The notes under the pieces are model-generated. The model did no database searches. It was not told where the DNA came from and was given only the letters and a program-made list of their open reading frames with translations. Below, piece after piece: positions 24,901 through 34,294 of a stretch of DNA of 55,200 bases (the stretch's first letter is position 1; every line of letters begins with the position of its first letter). Made by a program: the position numbers and the translations under genes. The stretch covers positions 1 through 55,200 of the forward strand of contig DASRCB010000196.1 of the NCBI GenBank assembly GCA_035653295.1. Reading direction: 5' to 3'. Source of the stretch: DASRCB01 sp035653295. GTDB lineage: Bacteria; Acidobacteriota; Terriglobia; Bryobacterales; Bryobacteraceae.

Positions 24901-27148
24901 ACAGCAGGCGGAAGGCCTGATAGCTCTGCCCCCGGTACTGCGGGCGAAAGCCGAAGAGCACCATCCTCCCGCGCCCTTCTTTTAGCTCCACCATCGCCGC
25001 GAGGCCTGCAATGTCGTGCTCCCCGAGCAGCCATCCCGAGGCGAGCACGTCGCGCGCCGGATACCGGACCAGCACCCGCGCAGCGCTGCCCGAACGCACT
25101 TCCCAGGCGGGCCCGTGCTCGGCCCATACCGCGATCTCATCGGGCATGCCGGCGGTCAACGGGTCGGCTGTAACCCGGGCGTTCAGGATTTCGCCGGGTG
25201 AATAAAACTCGCTCGACGGGAGTCCGCGCAACGCGTTCTTCAGAGGAAGACCGAACGTGTCCACCGCGTAATCGCTGGAGCGGTTCAGGAAGATCAGCGT
25301 GCCTCCGGCGCGAGCGAACGCCAGCAATTCCTGAGCGCCGCGCCGCCCGAGGCCGCCGGTGAACTCAGGCGGCATCGACCCCGGCGCGTAGCCGTCGGAA
25401 ATGGAAGCGGGCGGCTGATCGGGAACAATGATTGCATCGAAACGCTGCGCCAGGCCTCCCGCGAGCACGTCCCGATTGCGAACCTCTTCGTGCCGCACGT
25501 CAAAACGATCCAGAACCCAGCGCGTCCAGCCCTCGTCCATCTCCGGCATCTCGCTGCGATATACCCCGACGCGCGATGCCGCCACTGCGGGAGCCGGCGG
25601 AGGCGCCGTATCGCGCCATCTCGCAAGCGCGGCATTGAAAGGGCCATCTACGGTGTCGGTGCGAACGCCCATGAGCAGCGGCAGTGTTTGCGCCGTGACG
25701 TCATATGGCCGGATCGGCGGACCGCCCGGGTACTCGCGCATATCGGGATAGTGCTGCCGCTCCAGAAGCGTCTTGGCCCAGCCGCCATACGGCTGCTTCA
25801 TGCCGATAACCCAGGAGCCTGCGGTATACTGCCGTCCGTCGGCGGAGAAAGGCCCCGTTGCGCGCCCAATTTCAACATCGCCGAACGCCAGCGTCGAGAG
25901 CATTACGCCCGCTGCATACGGATCGCGCTGCTGGGCGGGAATCACGAACGCCCAGGGCCTGGTGCGCTCGATTTCGTGCCGCCCAATGTCGTAAAAGGCG
26001 CGCAAAAACTCCTCTCGATGTTCCGCGGCGCGGCGCAGGCAGGACTGCATCGCGGAAAGCTGATACGCAACGATGTCGGCCAGCCTCCACGTCCCGCCCA
26101 GCCACGGTCGCGGGTAGTTCCAGCTGCGCGCCCGCGGATCGTACCCCAGCGCCTGACGCGCGACCTGCTGCGGGCTTACTGTCAATGGCGTGGCCAGCGC
26201 CACGCTCGCCGATTCGCTCAGGATGCGCAACCCCCCGTGATACGCCTGATAATGGCGCGCTGGGGTCCACATATCGTACAGCGCATGAATGACCACGCCG
26301 GACTTGCCCTGCACCGTGAGGTCATCGGCCATGCCCGCGCCCAGTGAGTTGCATTGGGCGACGATCAGCGGATCGATGTTGGGGTCGATGGGATCGAGCC
26401 ACGGCGGCACGAACATGCGCGAGGCATACCGTCCCTGCTCGTGAACATCGTAAACAATCTGCGGATGCCACACGTTGTGCAGGTTCGCCACCACGTTGCG
26501 CGTCTCCGCCTGCGTGAACATGTACCAGTCGCGGTTGTTGTCATGCCCGGTGTATTTCTGAAACAATTCCGGCGGCGACGTTCCTTCCCAGGGAGTGCCC
26601 AGCGTGCGGCGGTACCACCGCGTGACAATGTCGACGCCATCGGGGTTCAGCGATGGAACCAGGATAAGAAGCACATTGCGGAGGATGTCACGCGTGCCGG
26701 CATCGTCCGCCGTTACCAGCCGATTCGCCAGCAGGATGGCGCTGTGCGTGGATGCCGGCTCGGTGGAATGAATGGAGCAGGTGATCATCACCACCACGCG
26801 ACCTTGACCGATCAGCCGCGAGGCTTGTTCGGGGGGAGTGATCCGCGGATCGGCAAGCCGCCCTTGGACCTCACGCAGGCGATCGAGCTTGCCGAGGACC
26901 TCCGGCGCGGCAATGAAGGCCGCAATCATCGGCCGGCCTTCGGTGCTGGGGCCGATGTCGGCCACTCGCATGCGATCAGTCTGCGCCGCCGCAGCGCGAA
27001 ACCAGCCCACCACCCGGCTCCAGTCGAGCAACTCCCGGTCGGCATCGAGCGGATGACCGAACCAGGATGCCGGTTCCGGCACGGCTGCGTGCGCAGTGAA
27101 AAGGGTGAGCAGGACGGCCGGAAGGCGGGAAAACAGGGACAGCCGCAA
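24761..27148 (-). CDS. Secreted M14-family zinc carboxypeptidase
   Basis: 795 aa as read, with a signal peptide (RLSLFSRLPAVLLTLFTAHA). Peptidase_M14 motifs are present: zinc ligands HSTE (His127, Glu130) and His236 in YDVHEQGR, with Glu312 in LSESASVALATP as a likely catalytic residue; HDNNRDWYMFTQAET is also typical. The large C-terminal part includes a GATase-like stretch (RFDAIIVPDQ, GTLIFLNRSSD) and ends naturally at FRPQYRGQSYQAFRLLFNC. A further 42 residues (ARAQNGRDTRPLRSRH...) are low-complexity and antisense to the small gene 24598-24900; they may be read-through after a lost stop. TTG start. It is a periplasmic exopeptidase; its substrates are unknown. Confidence 0.88.
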   Translation of the reverse strand: MRLSLFSRLPAVLLTLFTAHAAVPEPASWFGHPLDADRELLDWSRVVGWFRAAAAQTDRMRVADIGPSTEGRPMIAAFIAAPEVLGKLDRLREVQGRLADPRITPPEQASRLIGQGRVVVMITCSIHSTEPASTHSAILLANRLVTADDAGTRDILRNVLLILVPSLNPDGVDIVTRWYRRTLGTPWEGTSPPELFQKYTGHDNNRDWYMFTQAETRNVVANLHNVWHPQIVYDVHEQGRYASRMFVPPWLDPIDPNIDPLIVAQCNSLGAGMADDLTVQGKSGVVIHALYDMWTPARHYQAYHGGLRILSESASVALATPLTVSPQQVARQALGYDPRARSWNYPRPWLGGTWRLADIVAYQLSAMQSCLRRAAEHREEFLRAFYDIGRHEIERTRPWAFVIPAQQRDPYAAGVMLSTLAFGDVEIGRATGPFSADGRQYTAGSWVIGMKQPYGGWAKTLLERQHYPDMREYPGGPPIRPYDVTAQTLPLLMGVRTDTVDGPFNAALARWRDTAPPPAPAVAASRVGVYRSEMPEMDEGWTRWVLDRFDVRHEEVRNRDVLAGGLAQRFDAIIVPDQPPASISDGYAPGSMPPEFTGGLGRRGAQELLAFARAGGTLIFLNRSSDYAVDTFGLPLKNALRGLPSSEFYSPGEILNARVTADPLTAGMPDEIAVWAEHGPAWEVRSGSAARVLVRYPARDVLASGWLLGEHDIAGLAAMVELKEGRGRMVLFGFRPQYRGQSYQAFRLLFNCLARAQNGRDTRPLRSRHQPCCSLRPQGSLQAGSRGPTEGAALR

Positions 27149-27172
27149 GCGGTATTGTAGCGCTCCGTGAAC

Positions 27173-27202
27173 GAAAAAGCCGGGGCGGTGAGGCCCCGGC
27201 TT
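27173..27202 (-). terminator. Rho-independent terminator of the OmpA/Ig-like gene
   Basis: AAGCCGGGGC (27177-27186) pairs perfectly with GCCCCGGCTT (27193-27202) across a 6-base loop. On the minus strand the hairpin is followed by a T-run (27178-27174), just after the stop at 27227. Confidence 0.85.
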
Positions 27203-27226
27203 ATTCAGATCGCGATCGGATCGCGA

Positions 27227-30055
27227 TTACGGATTGGTGGTCGCACCCTCATACACCACGGTAAGCAGATACGTGCTCTGCTTGCCTTTCGCATCCGTGG
27301 CGGTGATTTTGAAGGTGTAGGACTGTTGGTTCACGGCCGGGAAGAACAACTGCGGCGTCGGAGTGTTACCGTTCGTCACGCCGCCGATGCCATCCGCCGA
27401 AACCGTGTTGTAGGTGATTGGGTAAGCGTTGGTCGGGCTGGTGGTCCCGGTCAGATCGATAGTTACATCAGGCGTATAGACGATCAGCACCGGACCGCCG
27501 GCGACGTTGATCACCGGGCCGCCGTTGCCGCCGCCGCCCGAAGTATTGACCGTGACCGTGACATCCTGCGAGGTTGTTCCACCCGCGCCGGTCGCGGTGC
27601 AGGTGTAAGTCGTCGTCGTGGACGGCGTTACCGTGGTGGTCGCGCTGCTCGCGCCCGTCCCGCCGGAGACGCCCGCGCCGGTGATTGCCACCGATGTGGC
27701 GTTCGACGCCGTACACGTCAGCACCGAAGACCCGCCGCTCGTGGTTATCGTGGACGGATTCGCGGTGAAGGACGTAATTGTAGGCGCGACCGGCGTGGTC
27801 CGCACGGTCACCGTAGCGTTCGCCGTGGCTTTCTGTCCGGAGGCGTTTGTCGCCGTAATGGTGTAGACCGTAGTGGCGTTCGGCGAGACACTGGCCGTGC
27901 CGTTTTCGGCCACGCTGCCCACCGTCGGCGAGATGTTGACCGAGGTCGCGTTCTGGACCTGCCACGTCAGCGTCGAGCTTGCGCCCTGGTTGATCGTGCT
28001 CGGGTTCGCGCTGAAGCTTACAATCAGCGGCTGCGGCTGAACGACAACCGTCGGAGTTCCGACGTTTACCGACGCCTGCGCCGACTGCGAACTGAACGAG
28101 TTGCTTGCCGTCAGAGTGTAAACCGTGTTCTTCGTCGGGTGAACGGCCATCGACCCACTGGGCGGAAGATTGCTGCCCACACCCGGGATATTGACCACCG
28201 TCGCGTTCTGAGTGGACCACTGCAGCGTGGATGCCTGCCCCGACGTGATCGAGGAGGGGTTCGCCGTAAAGAACAGGATAATCGCGTTCTGCGGCGTGGT
28301 GGTGGTGATGCGTACGCGCGCCGACGCGGAAAGACCAGCCGTATTTCTCACCGTCAGGATGAATGAATAGGACTGGCCCGCCGCCGCGTTAAACGACGCA
28401 GTCGGCGTGTTGGCGCCCGTCAGCGCGACCGACGGTCCGCCGTCCTGTTGCCACGCGTACGTCAGGCTCAGACCATTCGGATCATAGGAGCGAGAGCCGT
28501 TAAGCACCTTCACCCCGGCGGGAACGCCGAGCTGATCGGGACCGGCATCCGCAACCGGCGGGCTCGCGCCACGGACGGTCGTGCGGGTCAGCAGTTCCCA
28601 GCGAATGCGCGGGATGTCCACCGGAACCGGGCGGTTCGTCGCCAGGTACTCTTTCGGCCGGATGAAGTTCCCAACCTCGACACCAGCTGAAATGCTACCC
28701 CAGTTGTGCGTGTCGAGCAGCGTCTCGTTAAAGCCGCCGCCGATTGTAAAGGCCAGGCGATCCGCGATGGGGAATACCAGTTTGCCACTGCCCCCGGCGC
28801 GGCCGCCGTGCCCGGCGCTGTGCAGGCCCCCAATATTCGCTTCCAGGTAGGTCCGGCCCCACAGCCCGAGAGTCGTGCTGAGCCCGGCCTGATCCACCAC
28901 GTTCAGTGTTGTCTCGGTGAACAAATTCGGAGCGGTGACCGTAGCGCCCGCGCCGTTCACGAACGTCGCGTTCGCGGAGTTGATTACACCCCCGTTGAGA
29001 AAGCTCTTCGTGCCGAAAACGCCGACTTTGCCGCGGCTGAACAGAATGTCGTAAGTGATCGCAGCCTGCCCCAGCAGTGCGCCATTCTGATACCCGGCCA
29101 GGTCGACATGCTTGAAGCTGCCAAAGGCGCCGACCTGCGCCTGCCCGACGCGGTTCACCAGACCGAAATCGAACTGCGCCTCATGCCAGTCGTGGAAATA
29201 CATGTACTCGCCCTGAGCCTGGAAGGCGAAGTGGTCCTTGAACGGGGCGAAGAAACGCCCGCTCGCATCGACGGTCAGGTAATCGTTGAAAGTGTCGCGG
29301 CCGACATTGAAGCCCAGCAGCGAGAATCGCGGATCGCGGAACTTCTCCAGACGCTGATCGACGACAGCGGCGGTCTGCGAACCGGTCAGCGGCTTCGGCA
29401 TGCCGTTAACCTGATCCTCGAGCGCTTTCTCACGCTTCTGCAGATCGGCCAGCTGGTCTTTCAGGCCGGCGTTCTGGGCCGCCATGTCCTTCAGCATCTG
29501 CGCGATTTCATCCAGCTTGTCCAGGCGCTTCAGAATATCCTGACAGCAGGTGTTCGGCTGCGCCTCGATGCCTTTGATAGCCTCGCCTACGCCGGCAGCG
29601 CTCACGGTTTTTCCGTTCTGGTCGGTGACCGTGAGCACCACCCGCCGATTCATCCAGCGGGCCACGTCGGTTTTGCTGTAATGACGCTTGAAACCGTGGC
29701 TCTCGGGATTCGTCTTACCGCGGCTGGCGGTCTCGATCTGGTCCGCATGCGCGCCGTACTTCACCAGAAAATCGCGCACCGTATTGGCGCGCTCGAGTCC
29801 CAGCTTCTCGTTATAGCCCGTCCCTCCGATGTTATCGGTGTTGCCCTCCACGCGGACGTGATAACCCGGGTTGTTCTTTAACAGATCGGCCAGCCTCAGC
29901 AGGCTGGGGTATCCGTCTGAGAGAACCGCGGAGTTGAATTCGAAATTAATCTCTTCCCAGTCGTCCTTCGACGCATTGGAATTCAATCCCTGGGCCTGAG
30001 CAATGAGCGCGCTCAGACACAAGAGCCCAGTAAACGTCGCGAACCTGTGGAGCAT
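27227..30055 (-). CDS. Large outer-membrane protein: N-terminal OmpA domain, beta-barrel, Ig-like repeats
   Basis: 942 aa from the ATG at 30055 behind AGAGGAGG. After a signal peptide (FATFTGLLCLSALIAQAQ) comes an OmpA-type peptidoglycan-binding domain: VRVEGNTDNIGGTGYNEKLG, VRDFLVKYGAHADQIETAS, then NRRVVLTVTD. A coiled coil (about 185-220, DQLADLQKREKALEDQ) leads into a membrane-barrel region rich in alternating strands (GFNVGRDTFNDYLTVD ... FAFQAQGEYMYFHDWHEA). The C-terminal 400 residues are Ig/PKD-like repeats with ...ITSGQASTLQWSTQN, ...INQGASSTLTWQVQN and a third unit with STITTSGGSSVLTC. Classical OmpA has the barrel first. An outer-membrane anchor with extracellular repeats is likely. 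Confidence 0.85.
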   Translation of the reverse strand: MLHRFATFTGLLCLSALIAQAQGLNSNASKDDWEEINFEFNSAVLSDGYPSLLRLADLLKNNPGYHVRVEGNTDNIGGTGYNEKLGLERANTVRDFLVKYGAHADQIETASRGKTNPESHGFKRHYSKTDVARWMNRRVVLTVTDQNGKTVSAAGVGEAIKGIEAQPNTCCQDILKRLDKLDEIAQMLKDMAAQNAGLKDQLADLQKREKALEDQVNGMPKPLTGSQTAAVVDQRLEKFRDPRFSLLGFNVGRDTFNDYLTVDASGRFFAPFKDHFAFQAQGEYMYFHDWHEAQFDFGLVNRVGQAQVGAFGSFKHVDLAGYQNGALLGQAAITYDILFSRGKVGVFGTKSFLNGGVINSANATFVNGAGATVTAPNLFTETTLNVVDQAGLSTTLGLWGRTYLEANIGGLHSAGHGGRAGGSGKLVFPIADRLAFTIGGGFNETLLDTHNWGSISAGVEVGNFIRPKEYLATNRPVPVDIPRIRWELLTRTTVRGASPPVADAGPDQLGVPAGVKVLNGSRSYDPNGLSLTYAWQQDGGPSVALTGANTPTASFNAAAGQSYSFILTVRNTAGLSASARVRITTTTPQNAIILFFTANPSSITSGQASTLQWSTQNATVVNIPGVGSNLPPSGSMAVHPTKNTVYTLTASNSFSSQSAQASVNVGTPTVVVQPQPLIVSFSANPSTINQGASSTLTWQVQNATSVNISPTVGSVAENGTASVSPNATTVYTITATNASGQKATANATVTVRTTPVAPTITSFTANPSTITTSGGSSVLTCTASNATSVAITGAGVSGGTGASSATTTVTPSTTTTYTCTATGAGGTTSQDVTVTVNTSGGGGNGGPVINVAGGPVLIVYTPDVTIDLTGTTSPTNAYPITYNTVSADGIGGVTNGNTPTPQLFFPAVNQQSYTFKITATDAKGKQSTYLLTVVYEGATTNP

Positions 30056-30079
30056 AGTCGTAAGCCTCCTCTGGTTGTG

Positions 30080-30156
30080 CACTAACTTCGCGCTAGTTGC
30101 GTTATTTAGACTACACTGACCCCTGCGACTACCATGCAGTATTCTACACTAACTTC
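30080..30156. repeat. Direct repeat upstream of the OmpA-like gene
   Basis: CACTAACTTC occurs at 30080-30089 and again at 30147-30156, 67 bases apart, between the minus-strand OmpA-like gene and rnpB. The spacing of about six helical turns would suit a repressor or activator, but no factor is known. Confidence 0.3.
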
Positions 30157-30211
30157 CACATAAGACGCGCTTTTCACTGGTACATTTCAACTTAAATGAG
30201 ACAATCGTACT

Positions 30212-30608
30212 GGGAGGGTCGTCGGGCGGACAGTCGCTGCCGGCTTCCCCCTTCTGGGGGTCGCTGGGAGAGGAAAGTCCGGTCTCCACAGGGCAGCATG
30301 CCGGCTAACGGCCGGGCGGACGCGTCCACAAACGCGTTTGACGGAAAGCGCCACAGAAAACATACCGCCCGCCGGATGTTTCGGCTGGTAAGGGTGAAAA
30401 GGTGCGGTAAGAGCGCACCGCGGCCGGAGCGATCCGGCTGGCAGGGCAAGCCCCATGCGGAGCAAGACCAAATAGGGGAGGAGGAGCGGCCCGCTCTGTT
30501 CGACTCCCGGGTAGGTCGCTGGAGCCGCTCAGCAATGGGCGGCCTGGAGGAATGACTGTCGCCCGGAAACGGGAACAGAAACCGGCTTACAGCCCGGCCG
30601 CCCTCCCC
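30212..30608 (+). ncRNA. rnpB: RNase P RNA, bacterial type A
   Basis: Catalytic RNA that matures tRNA 5' ends. The conserved blocks are present in order: AGAGGAAAGTCCGG near 30269-30282, ACAGAAAACATACCGCCC near 30353-30370, GGTAAGGGTGAAAAGGTGC near 30386-30404, AGAGCGCACC after it, GGCAAGCCCC, AGCAAGACCAAATAGGGG, and the 3' block AGAAACCGGCTTAC. The P1 helix pairs GGGAGGG (30212-30218) with CCCTCCC (30601-30607) and continues through CGGGC/GCCCG, which fixes both ends. About 396 bases is within type A range. A possible -10 box (GACAAT, 30200-30205) lies upstream; no good -35 box was found. Confidence 0.97.
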
Positions 30609-30648
30609 GAACGAAAGGAACCGGACCGAGCCACACGGCGCCCGAACC

Positions 30649-31959
30649 TCAGAACTTCTGACTCAGGTACACGAGCGGGTAAACAAACCCGCTGGTCTTG
30701 TCGGACTGCTCCAAATACGCGCCCGGAAACAGATTGCCGACGCCGAATCCCAGTAATGTGTTCTTCGCCAGCGCGAGCGTGCCCTGAACTTCAATACCCT
30801 GCCCAACGTGCGCGCTCGTCGCCTTCGAGTTGAGCACGGTGCGCGTTCCGGACGCGTTGTACAGACCATCCTGCGTGGACGCCAGCCAGTAGTCGCGGTA
30901 GTCCACTTTCAACTTCAGCGCCTTCCGCGGTGTGAAGTCCACCCCCGAGCGCCAGTCGCAGATGTTCTTCCAGCCGAACAAACCGGTCAGGCTGTTCAGT
31001 GGCTGGTTGGAGCCGTACATGTTGTCGAAGGTTTCGCGGGCGCCGTCTTTACGGCCATTGTCCCCGGAGGCGTAAGCGTAATCCGAGCTCACGCGGAGCG
31101 CCCAGCCGGAGGACACCACCGTCCATCCCAGGCCAGTTACGAGGCCATTGGCGTTCAGCCGATCGCTGGCGTAACCACCGAATTCATGCAGAGCTTCGAA
31201 GCTGTAATCGACGCGCCCGGGAATCCTGCCGGCCACGCGCCCGCCCGCGGCCAGGGTGTCCATGTCGCCGGTGCGGCCATCTTTGCTCTTCACACCCACG
31301 AGCGTGCGGGCAAAGAAGTACGGCTCCACTGTCGCGCCGGGAATGAGATGGGCGAAGGTGTTGTACTCGGCATAGACGTGATCGCCGGCTTGGCGCCGAT
31401 CCATGCGGTTGGGGTCTACCTGCACCACCGATCCGGCTACAAGCTCGGCACGGAACAAGCGATTCGTCCACGCCCCGTGGACCGCATCGAATGTACGCGC
31501 CGTGTTGGTCCACCAGGTGTCGGTCGCATTTATCAGGCGTCCTGAGCCAATGGTCATCTCCTGCCGTCCGAACTCGGCGAAGAAACCATTGCCCTCCTTC
31601 TTTCCGGCGGCAACCCAGGCCTGGCGAAGGTCGAACGGATCGGAAATGCCCGTGCCGGGGTTCGCACGATAGAACAGCGTCCGCGAGTCCTGTGCCTGAC
31701 CGAAGAAGCTGAGCCACGACACCGGTTGGAACGTCGCCGCCAGTCGAATCTGGCTGAGGAGGTAAGAATCGGCCGGCGTCGCGCTGAAATCACTTCCGTC
31801 GGTTGCCTCCCAGCGCTCCCGGATGGAGCCGCTGAATTTCACCGTGCGGCTGAAGTAGCTCGGCTCAGCCGGCTGTTGCGCCTGCGCCGACGCCGCCACG
31901 CCGTTGAGCATGACCACCGGTGCAAGCACGACCAGAACACCAGGAGACCGGAATAACAT
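30649..31959 (-). CDS. Alginate-export-like outer-membrane porin
   Basis: 436 aa with a signal peptide (SPGVLVVLAPVVMLNGVAASAQAQ, starting about five residues in). The body is alternating beta-strands with aromatic girdles: RTVKFSGSIRERWEATDGSD, then SWLSFFGQAQDSRTLFYRAN and DPFDLRQAWVAAGKKEGNGF, and a C-terminal strand ending in YPLVYLSQKF with terminal Phe, the usual sorting signal. This layout and the FGRQEMTIGSGRLI motif match the alginate_exp domain family of about 400-residue barrels, also common in Acidobacteria for unknown substrates. ATG behind AGGAG. No alginate genes are adjacent, so alginate itself should not be assumed. Confidence 0.82.
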   Translation of the reverse strand: MLFRSPGVLVVLAPVVMLNGVAASAQAQQPAEPSYFSRTVKFSGSIRERWEATDGSDFSATPADSYLLSQIRLAATFQPVSWLSFFGQAQDSRTLFYRANPGTGISDPFDLRQAWVAAGKKEGNGFFAEFGRQEMTIGSGRLINATDTWWTNTARTFDAVHGAWTNRLFRAELVAGSVVQVDPNRMDRRQAGDHVYAEYNTFAHLIPGATVEPYFFARTLVGVKSKDGRTGDMDTLAAGGRVAGRIPGRVDYSFEALHEFGGYASDRLNANGLVTGLGWTVVSSGWALRVSSDYAYASGDNGRKDGARETFDNMYGSNQPLNSLTGLFGWKNICDWRSGVDFTPRKALKLKVDYRDYWLASTQDGLYNASGTRTVLNSKATSAHVGQGIEVQGTLALAKNTLLGFGVGNLFPGAYLEQSDKTSGFVYPLVYLSQKF

Positions 31960-32004
31960 ACCAGTCTCCTCGGCAGCGCTGTCACTCGTATGAGAACTAA
32001 TTCG

Positions 32005-32202
32005 CTACGGGCGGATTCGGTCAGCCCAGCGCGCGAAGCGCAGCAGATCGCGCCGCAGCTTCCAAACAAGGCTCCAGAACTCGCGGAATCCGATGCTTGC
32101 CGCCGGCACACCCTGATATGTTTCCAGGCGCCAGCGCAGATAGGGGCTCTTCCATGGGCGCAGGCGATAGCCTTTGGTTGCGCGCCACAGGAACCCGAGC
32201 AT
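32005..32202 (-). CDS. Small basic aromatic protein
   Basis: 65 aa, rich in Trp, Arg and Tyr (FLWRATKGYRLRPWKSPY, then RWRLETYQGVPA). The start overlaps the VWFA stop by one base (TGATG), so it is translationally coupled to that gene. No signal peptide. Proteins with this RLRPWxSPYLRWR pattern recur in acidobacterial genomes to my recollection, without a known function. The pattern and coupling make it more credible than a chance frame. Confidence 0.65.
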   Translation of the reverse strand: MLGFLWRATKGYRLRPWKSPYLRWRLETYQGVPAASIGFREFWSLVWKLRRDLLRFARWADRIRP

Positions 32203-33128
32203 CAGGGCTTTTCGAGGCTTGCAGTCCTTGTTTCCGGCGTCGCATAGTACCCGGTGCGGGTGCGTACGGTGGGGTGACCCGGGCCGTTCACCGTTACTTT
32301 GATCTGACGGAAGCTGCCGTCCGGTGGCTCGGTCGGGGTGTAGGCAATGATGTACTGGTTGCGGATATCGTGCGCCACTTCCAGCGCCAGTTCATCCACT
32401 TCGGAATCCTGTTTGGGGTAGAAAGCAAGACCGCCCGACGCCGTAGTCAACGCGTTCAAAACGCGTTTCGCTTTCTTCGCCTCATGCGGTTCTTCCTCGT
32501 TCAGCAGGCCGATCGCGTAAATCAGCACTTCGTCCTTATGCGCCTTGTCCACCAGTTTCTCGAGCGTGTCCCGATCGTTGCTGGCGGTGTCCGCGCCGTC
32601 GGTAACCACCAGCAGAACCTTCTTGTCCTTCTTGCCTTCCTTCTTCAGGTAGTCCATCGACATGCTGATGGAATCGCGCAGGGCCGTGCCGCCGCGTGAG
32701 TCGATCCGCGCGATACCCTCCTCCATCTTCTTTATGTCGCTGGTGAAGGGGACATCGAGGTACGCTTCATCGTTGAAATTCACCACAAAAACCTCGTCCT
32801 GCGGATTGGACGCGCGCACCAGATCGAGAGAGGCCCGCTCCACACGCGAGCGCCTCGGCCGCATGCTGCCGCTGTTATCGATGATGATCCCCAGAGAAAT
32901 GGGCACATCCTCACGGCGGAAGACCTTGATCGACTGCTCGGCGCCATTCTCGAAAACCTTGAACGCCTGCTGCGGGAGGTTGGTGATCAGCTTGCCGTGC
33001 CTGTCCACCACGCTGGCGTGCAGCACCACCAGTCGCGTTTCGGTGTGAATTACGGTTTCGTCTCTGTTTTGTGCGGGCAGCGCCGCCGCGGCAACTACTA
33101 ACAACAATGAACTACTGAGTCGGAGCAT
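32202..33128 (-). CDS. VWFA-domain protein, acidobacterial type (copy 2)
   Basis: 308 aa from the ATG at 33128 (a TTG at 33137 is also possible). Signal peptide (RLSSSLLLVVAAAALPA), a beta-rich N-terminal region (VIHTETRLVVLHASVVDRHG, with FKVFENGAEQSIKVFRRED), then a von Willebrand A domain with the MIDAS motif DNSGSM (GIIIDNSGSMRPRR) and LLVVTDGADTASND. The C-terminal strand is FRQIKVTVNGPGHPTVRTRT. This two-part layout is the acidobacterial VWFA-related family, secreted or periplasmic, function unknown. It overlaps the upstream copy by 17 bases and the next gene by one base, so three genes are translationally coupled. Likely a tandem duplicate of the next entry. Confidence 0.87.
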   Translation of the reverse strand: MLRLSSSLLLVVAAAALPAQNRDETVIHTETRLVVLHASVVDRHGKLITNLPQQAFKVFENGAEQSIKVFRREDVPISLGIIIDNSGSMRPRRSRVERASLDLVRASNPQDEVFVVNFNDEAYLDVPFTSDIKKMEEGIARIDSRGGTALRDSISMSMDYLKKEGKKDKKVLLVVTDGADTASNDRDTLEKLVDKAHKDEVLIYAIGLLNEEEPHEAKKAKRVLNALTTASGGLAFYPKQDSEVDELALEVAHDIRNQYIIAYTPTEPPDGSFRQIKVTVNGPGHPTVRTRTGYYATPETRTASLEKP

Positions 33129-34128
33129 AGTACCCAAGACGGAAAAATGCCTTCAGCGGCGGCAGTCCCCGGGGCTGCACAAGCTTCACCTGCACGTGCC
33201 GGTACTTGCCATCGCGCTCCTGGTTCTTCGGAGTATATCCCAGGACGTACTGGTTGCGGAGTTCGATACCGATTTTTGCGGCCACGTCGGGCAACTCGGC
33301 CGGATTGTCGATCTCGAACGCGCGCCCGCCCGTCTGGTCGGCCACCTCGTTCAGCAGACCCGGTCCCGCCATCTCCTCCGGCGTGCGGCCGCGCGAGGCG
33401 ACCGGCTCGAAGATGCCGATGGAGTAGATCTGCACATCGGCTTCGCGCACCGCGTTCTTGATCTCGCTCTCCGTATAGCGGCTGCTGTTATCGCCGCCAT
33501 CGGAGATGATCACGATCGCCTTGCGCGGGTTCTTCGCTTTCTTCATCTGGTTCATGGCCAGATAGATGCCGTCCAGCAGCGCGGTCCGCCCTTTCGACTG
33601 CGTGAAGGTCAGACTATTCTGCACGTCCTCGGTGCTGTGGGTGAACGGAACCGCCAGCACCGGCCGGTCGTTGAACTCCACCAGGAAGAACTCATCCTCG
33701 GGATTGGCGGTCTTGAACAGCTCCGCGGCCGCTTCGCGGGAACGCTGCAGCTTGCTGCCCATGCTGCCGCTGGTGTCGAAAACGAGGCCAATGGACAAAG
33801 GCGCGTCTTCGCTCGAAAAGGTCTGCACCTGCTGCTCCACCTTGTCCTCAAAAAGACGGAAATGCTCTTTTTCGAGGCCCGTCACAAAGCGGTTAAGCGG
33901 ATCGGTCACCGTTACGTTGATGAGAACCAGCTGCTTGTCGACGCGGATGTTGGGGGTGATCGGCGCATCCGGCGCGCCCTGGCGAGGCCGAACGCGAGGC
34001 GTAATCGCGACTTCCGCGTTCCTGTCGCCGGATGTGTTCGTTGTCTTGTCGGCCCCGAGCGCGCAACCCAGTACGCTCAGAAAAACAGCAACTACAGCGA
34101 AGTCCCTTCGCGCACATTTGTACAGCAT
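33112..34128 (-). CDS. VWFA-domain protein, acidobacterial type (copy 1)
   Basis: 338 aa from the ATG at 34128 behind GGGGGAA. The frame continues upstream, but those residues are not protein-like. Signal peptide/lipobox-like N-terminus (FAVVAVFLSVLGCALGA, with Cys), then LVLINVTVTDPLNRFVTGLE and FRLFEDKVEQQVQTFSSED, and the VWA MIDAS DTSGSM in GLVFDTSGSMGSKL, with IVIISDGGDNSSRYTE. The second half ends FFRLGYYAPTQ, parallel to the TRTGYYATPE end of copy 2. The two proteins share domain order and several motifs, which supports a tandem duplication. Both act outside the cytoplasm, probably in protein-protein contacts; metal-dependent adhesion is by family analogy. Confidence 0.87.
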   Translation of the reverse strand: MLYKCARRDFAVVAVFLSVLGCALGADKTTNTSGDRNAEVAITPRVRPRQGAPDAPITPNIRVDKQLVLINVTVTDPLNRFVTGLEKEHFRLFEDKVEQQVQTFSSEDAPLSIGLVFDTSGSMGSKLQRSREAAAELFKTANPEDEFFLVEFNDRPVLAVPFTHSTEDVQNSLTFTQSKGRTALLDGIYLAMNQMKKAKNPRKAIVIISDGGDNSSRYTESEIKNAVREADVQIYSIGIFEPVASRGRTPEEMAGPGLLNEVADQTGGRAFEIDNPAELPDVAAKIGIELRNQYVLGYTPKNQERDGKYRHVQVKLVQPRGLPPLKAFFRLGYYAPTQ

Positions 34129-34294
34129 GGCAGCGTTCCCCCGGGTTGTGCCAACGTGGTTCAGTATAACACCCGTAGTGTGACGCGAAGTCACGCACGG
34201 CGGGTTCAAAATCGTCGCAAGCTGCTGAGGGCGGGCGGGTTTATCCGTAAATTCACAAATCGGCGACACTGTGACAAAATCGCCGCTCACCCCG

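Noticed and set aside
30187..30555. Open frames in both strands between 30187 and 30555
   Set aside because: They lie inside RNase P RNA, whose conserved blocks and P1 helix are clear.
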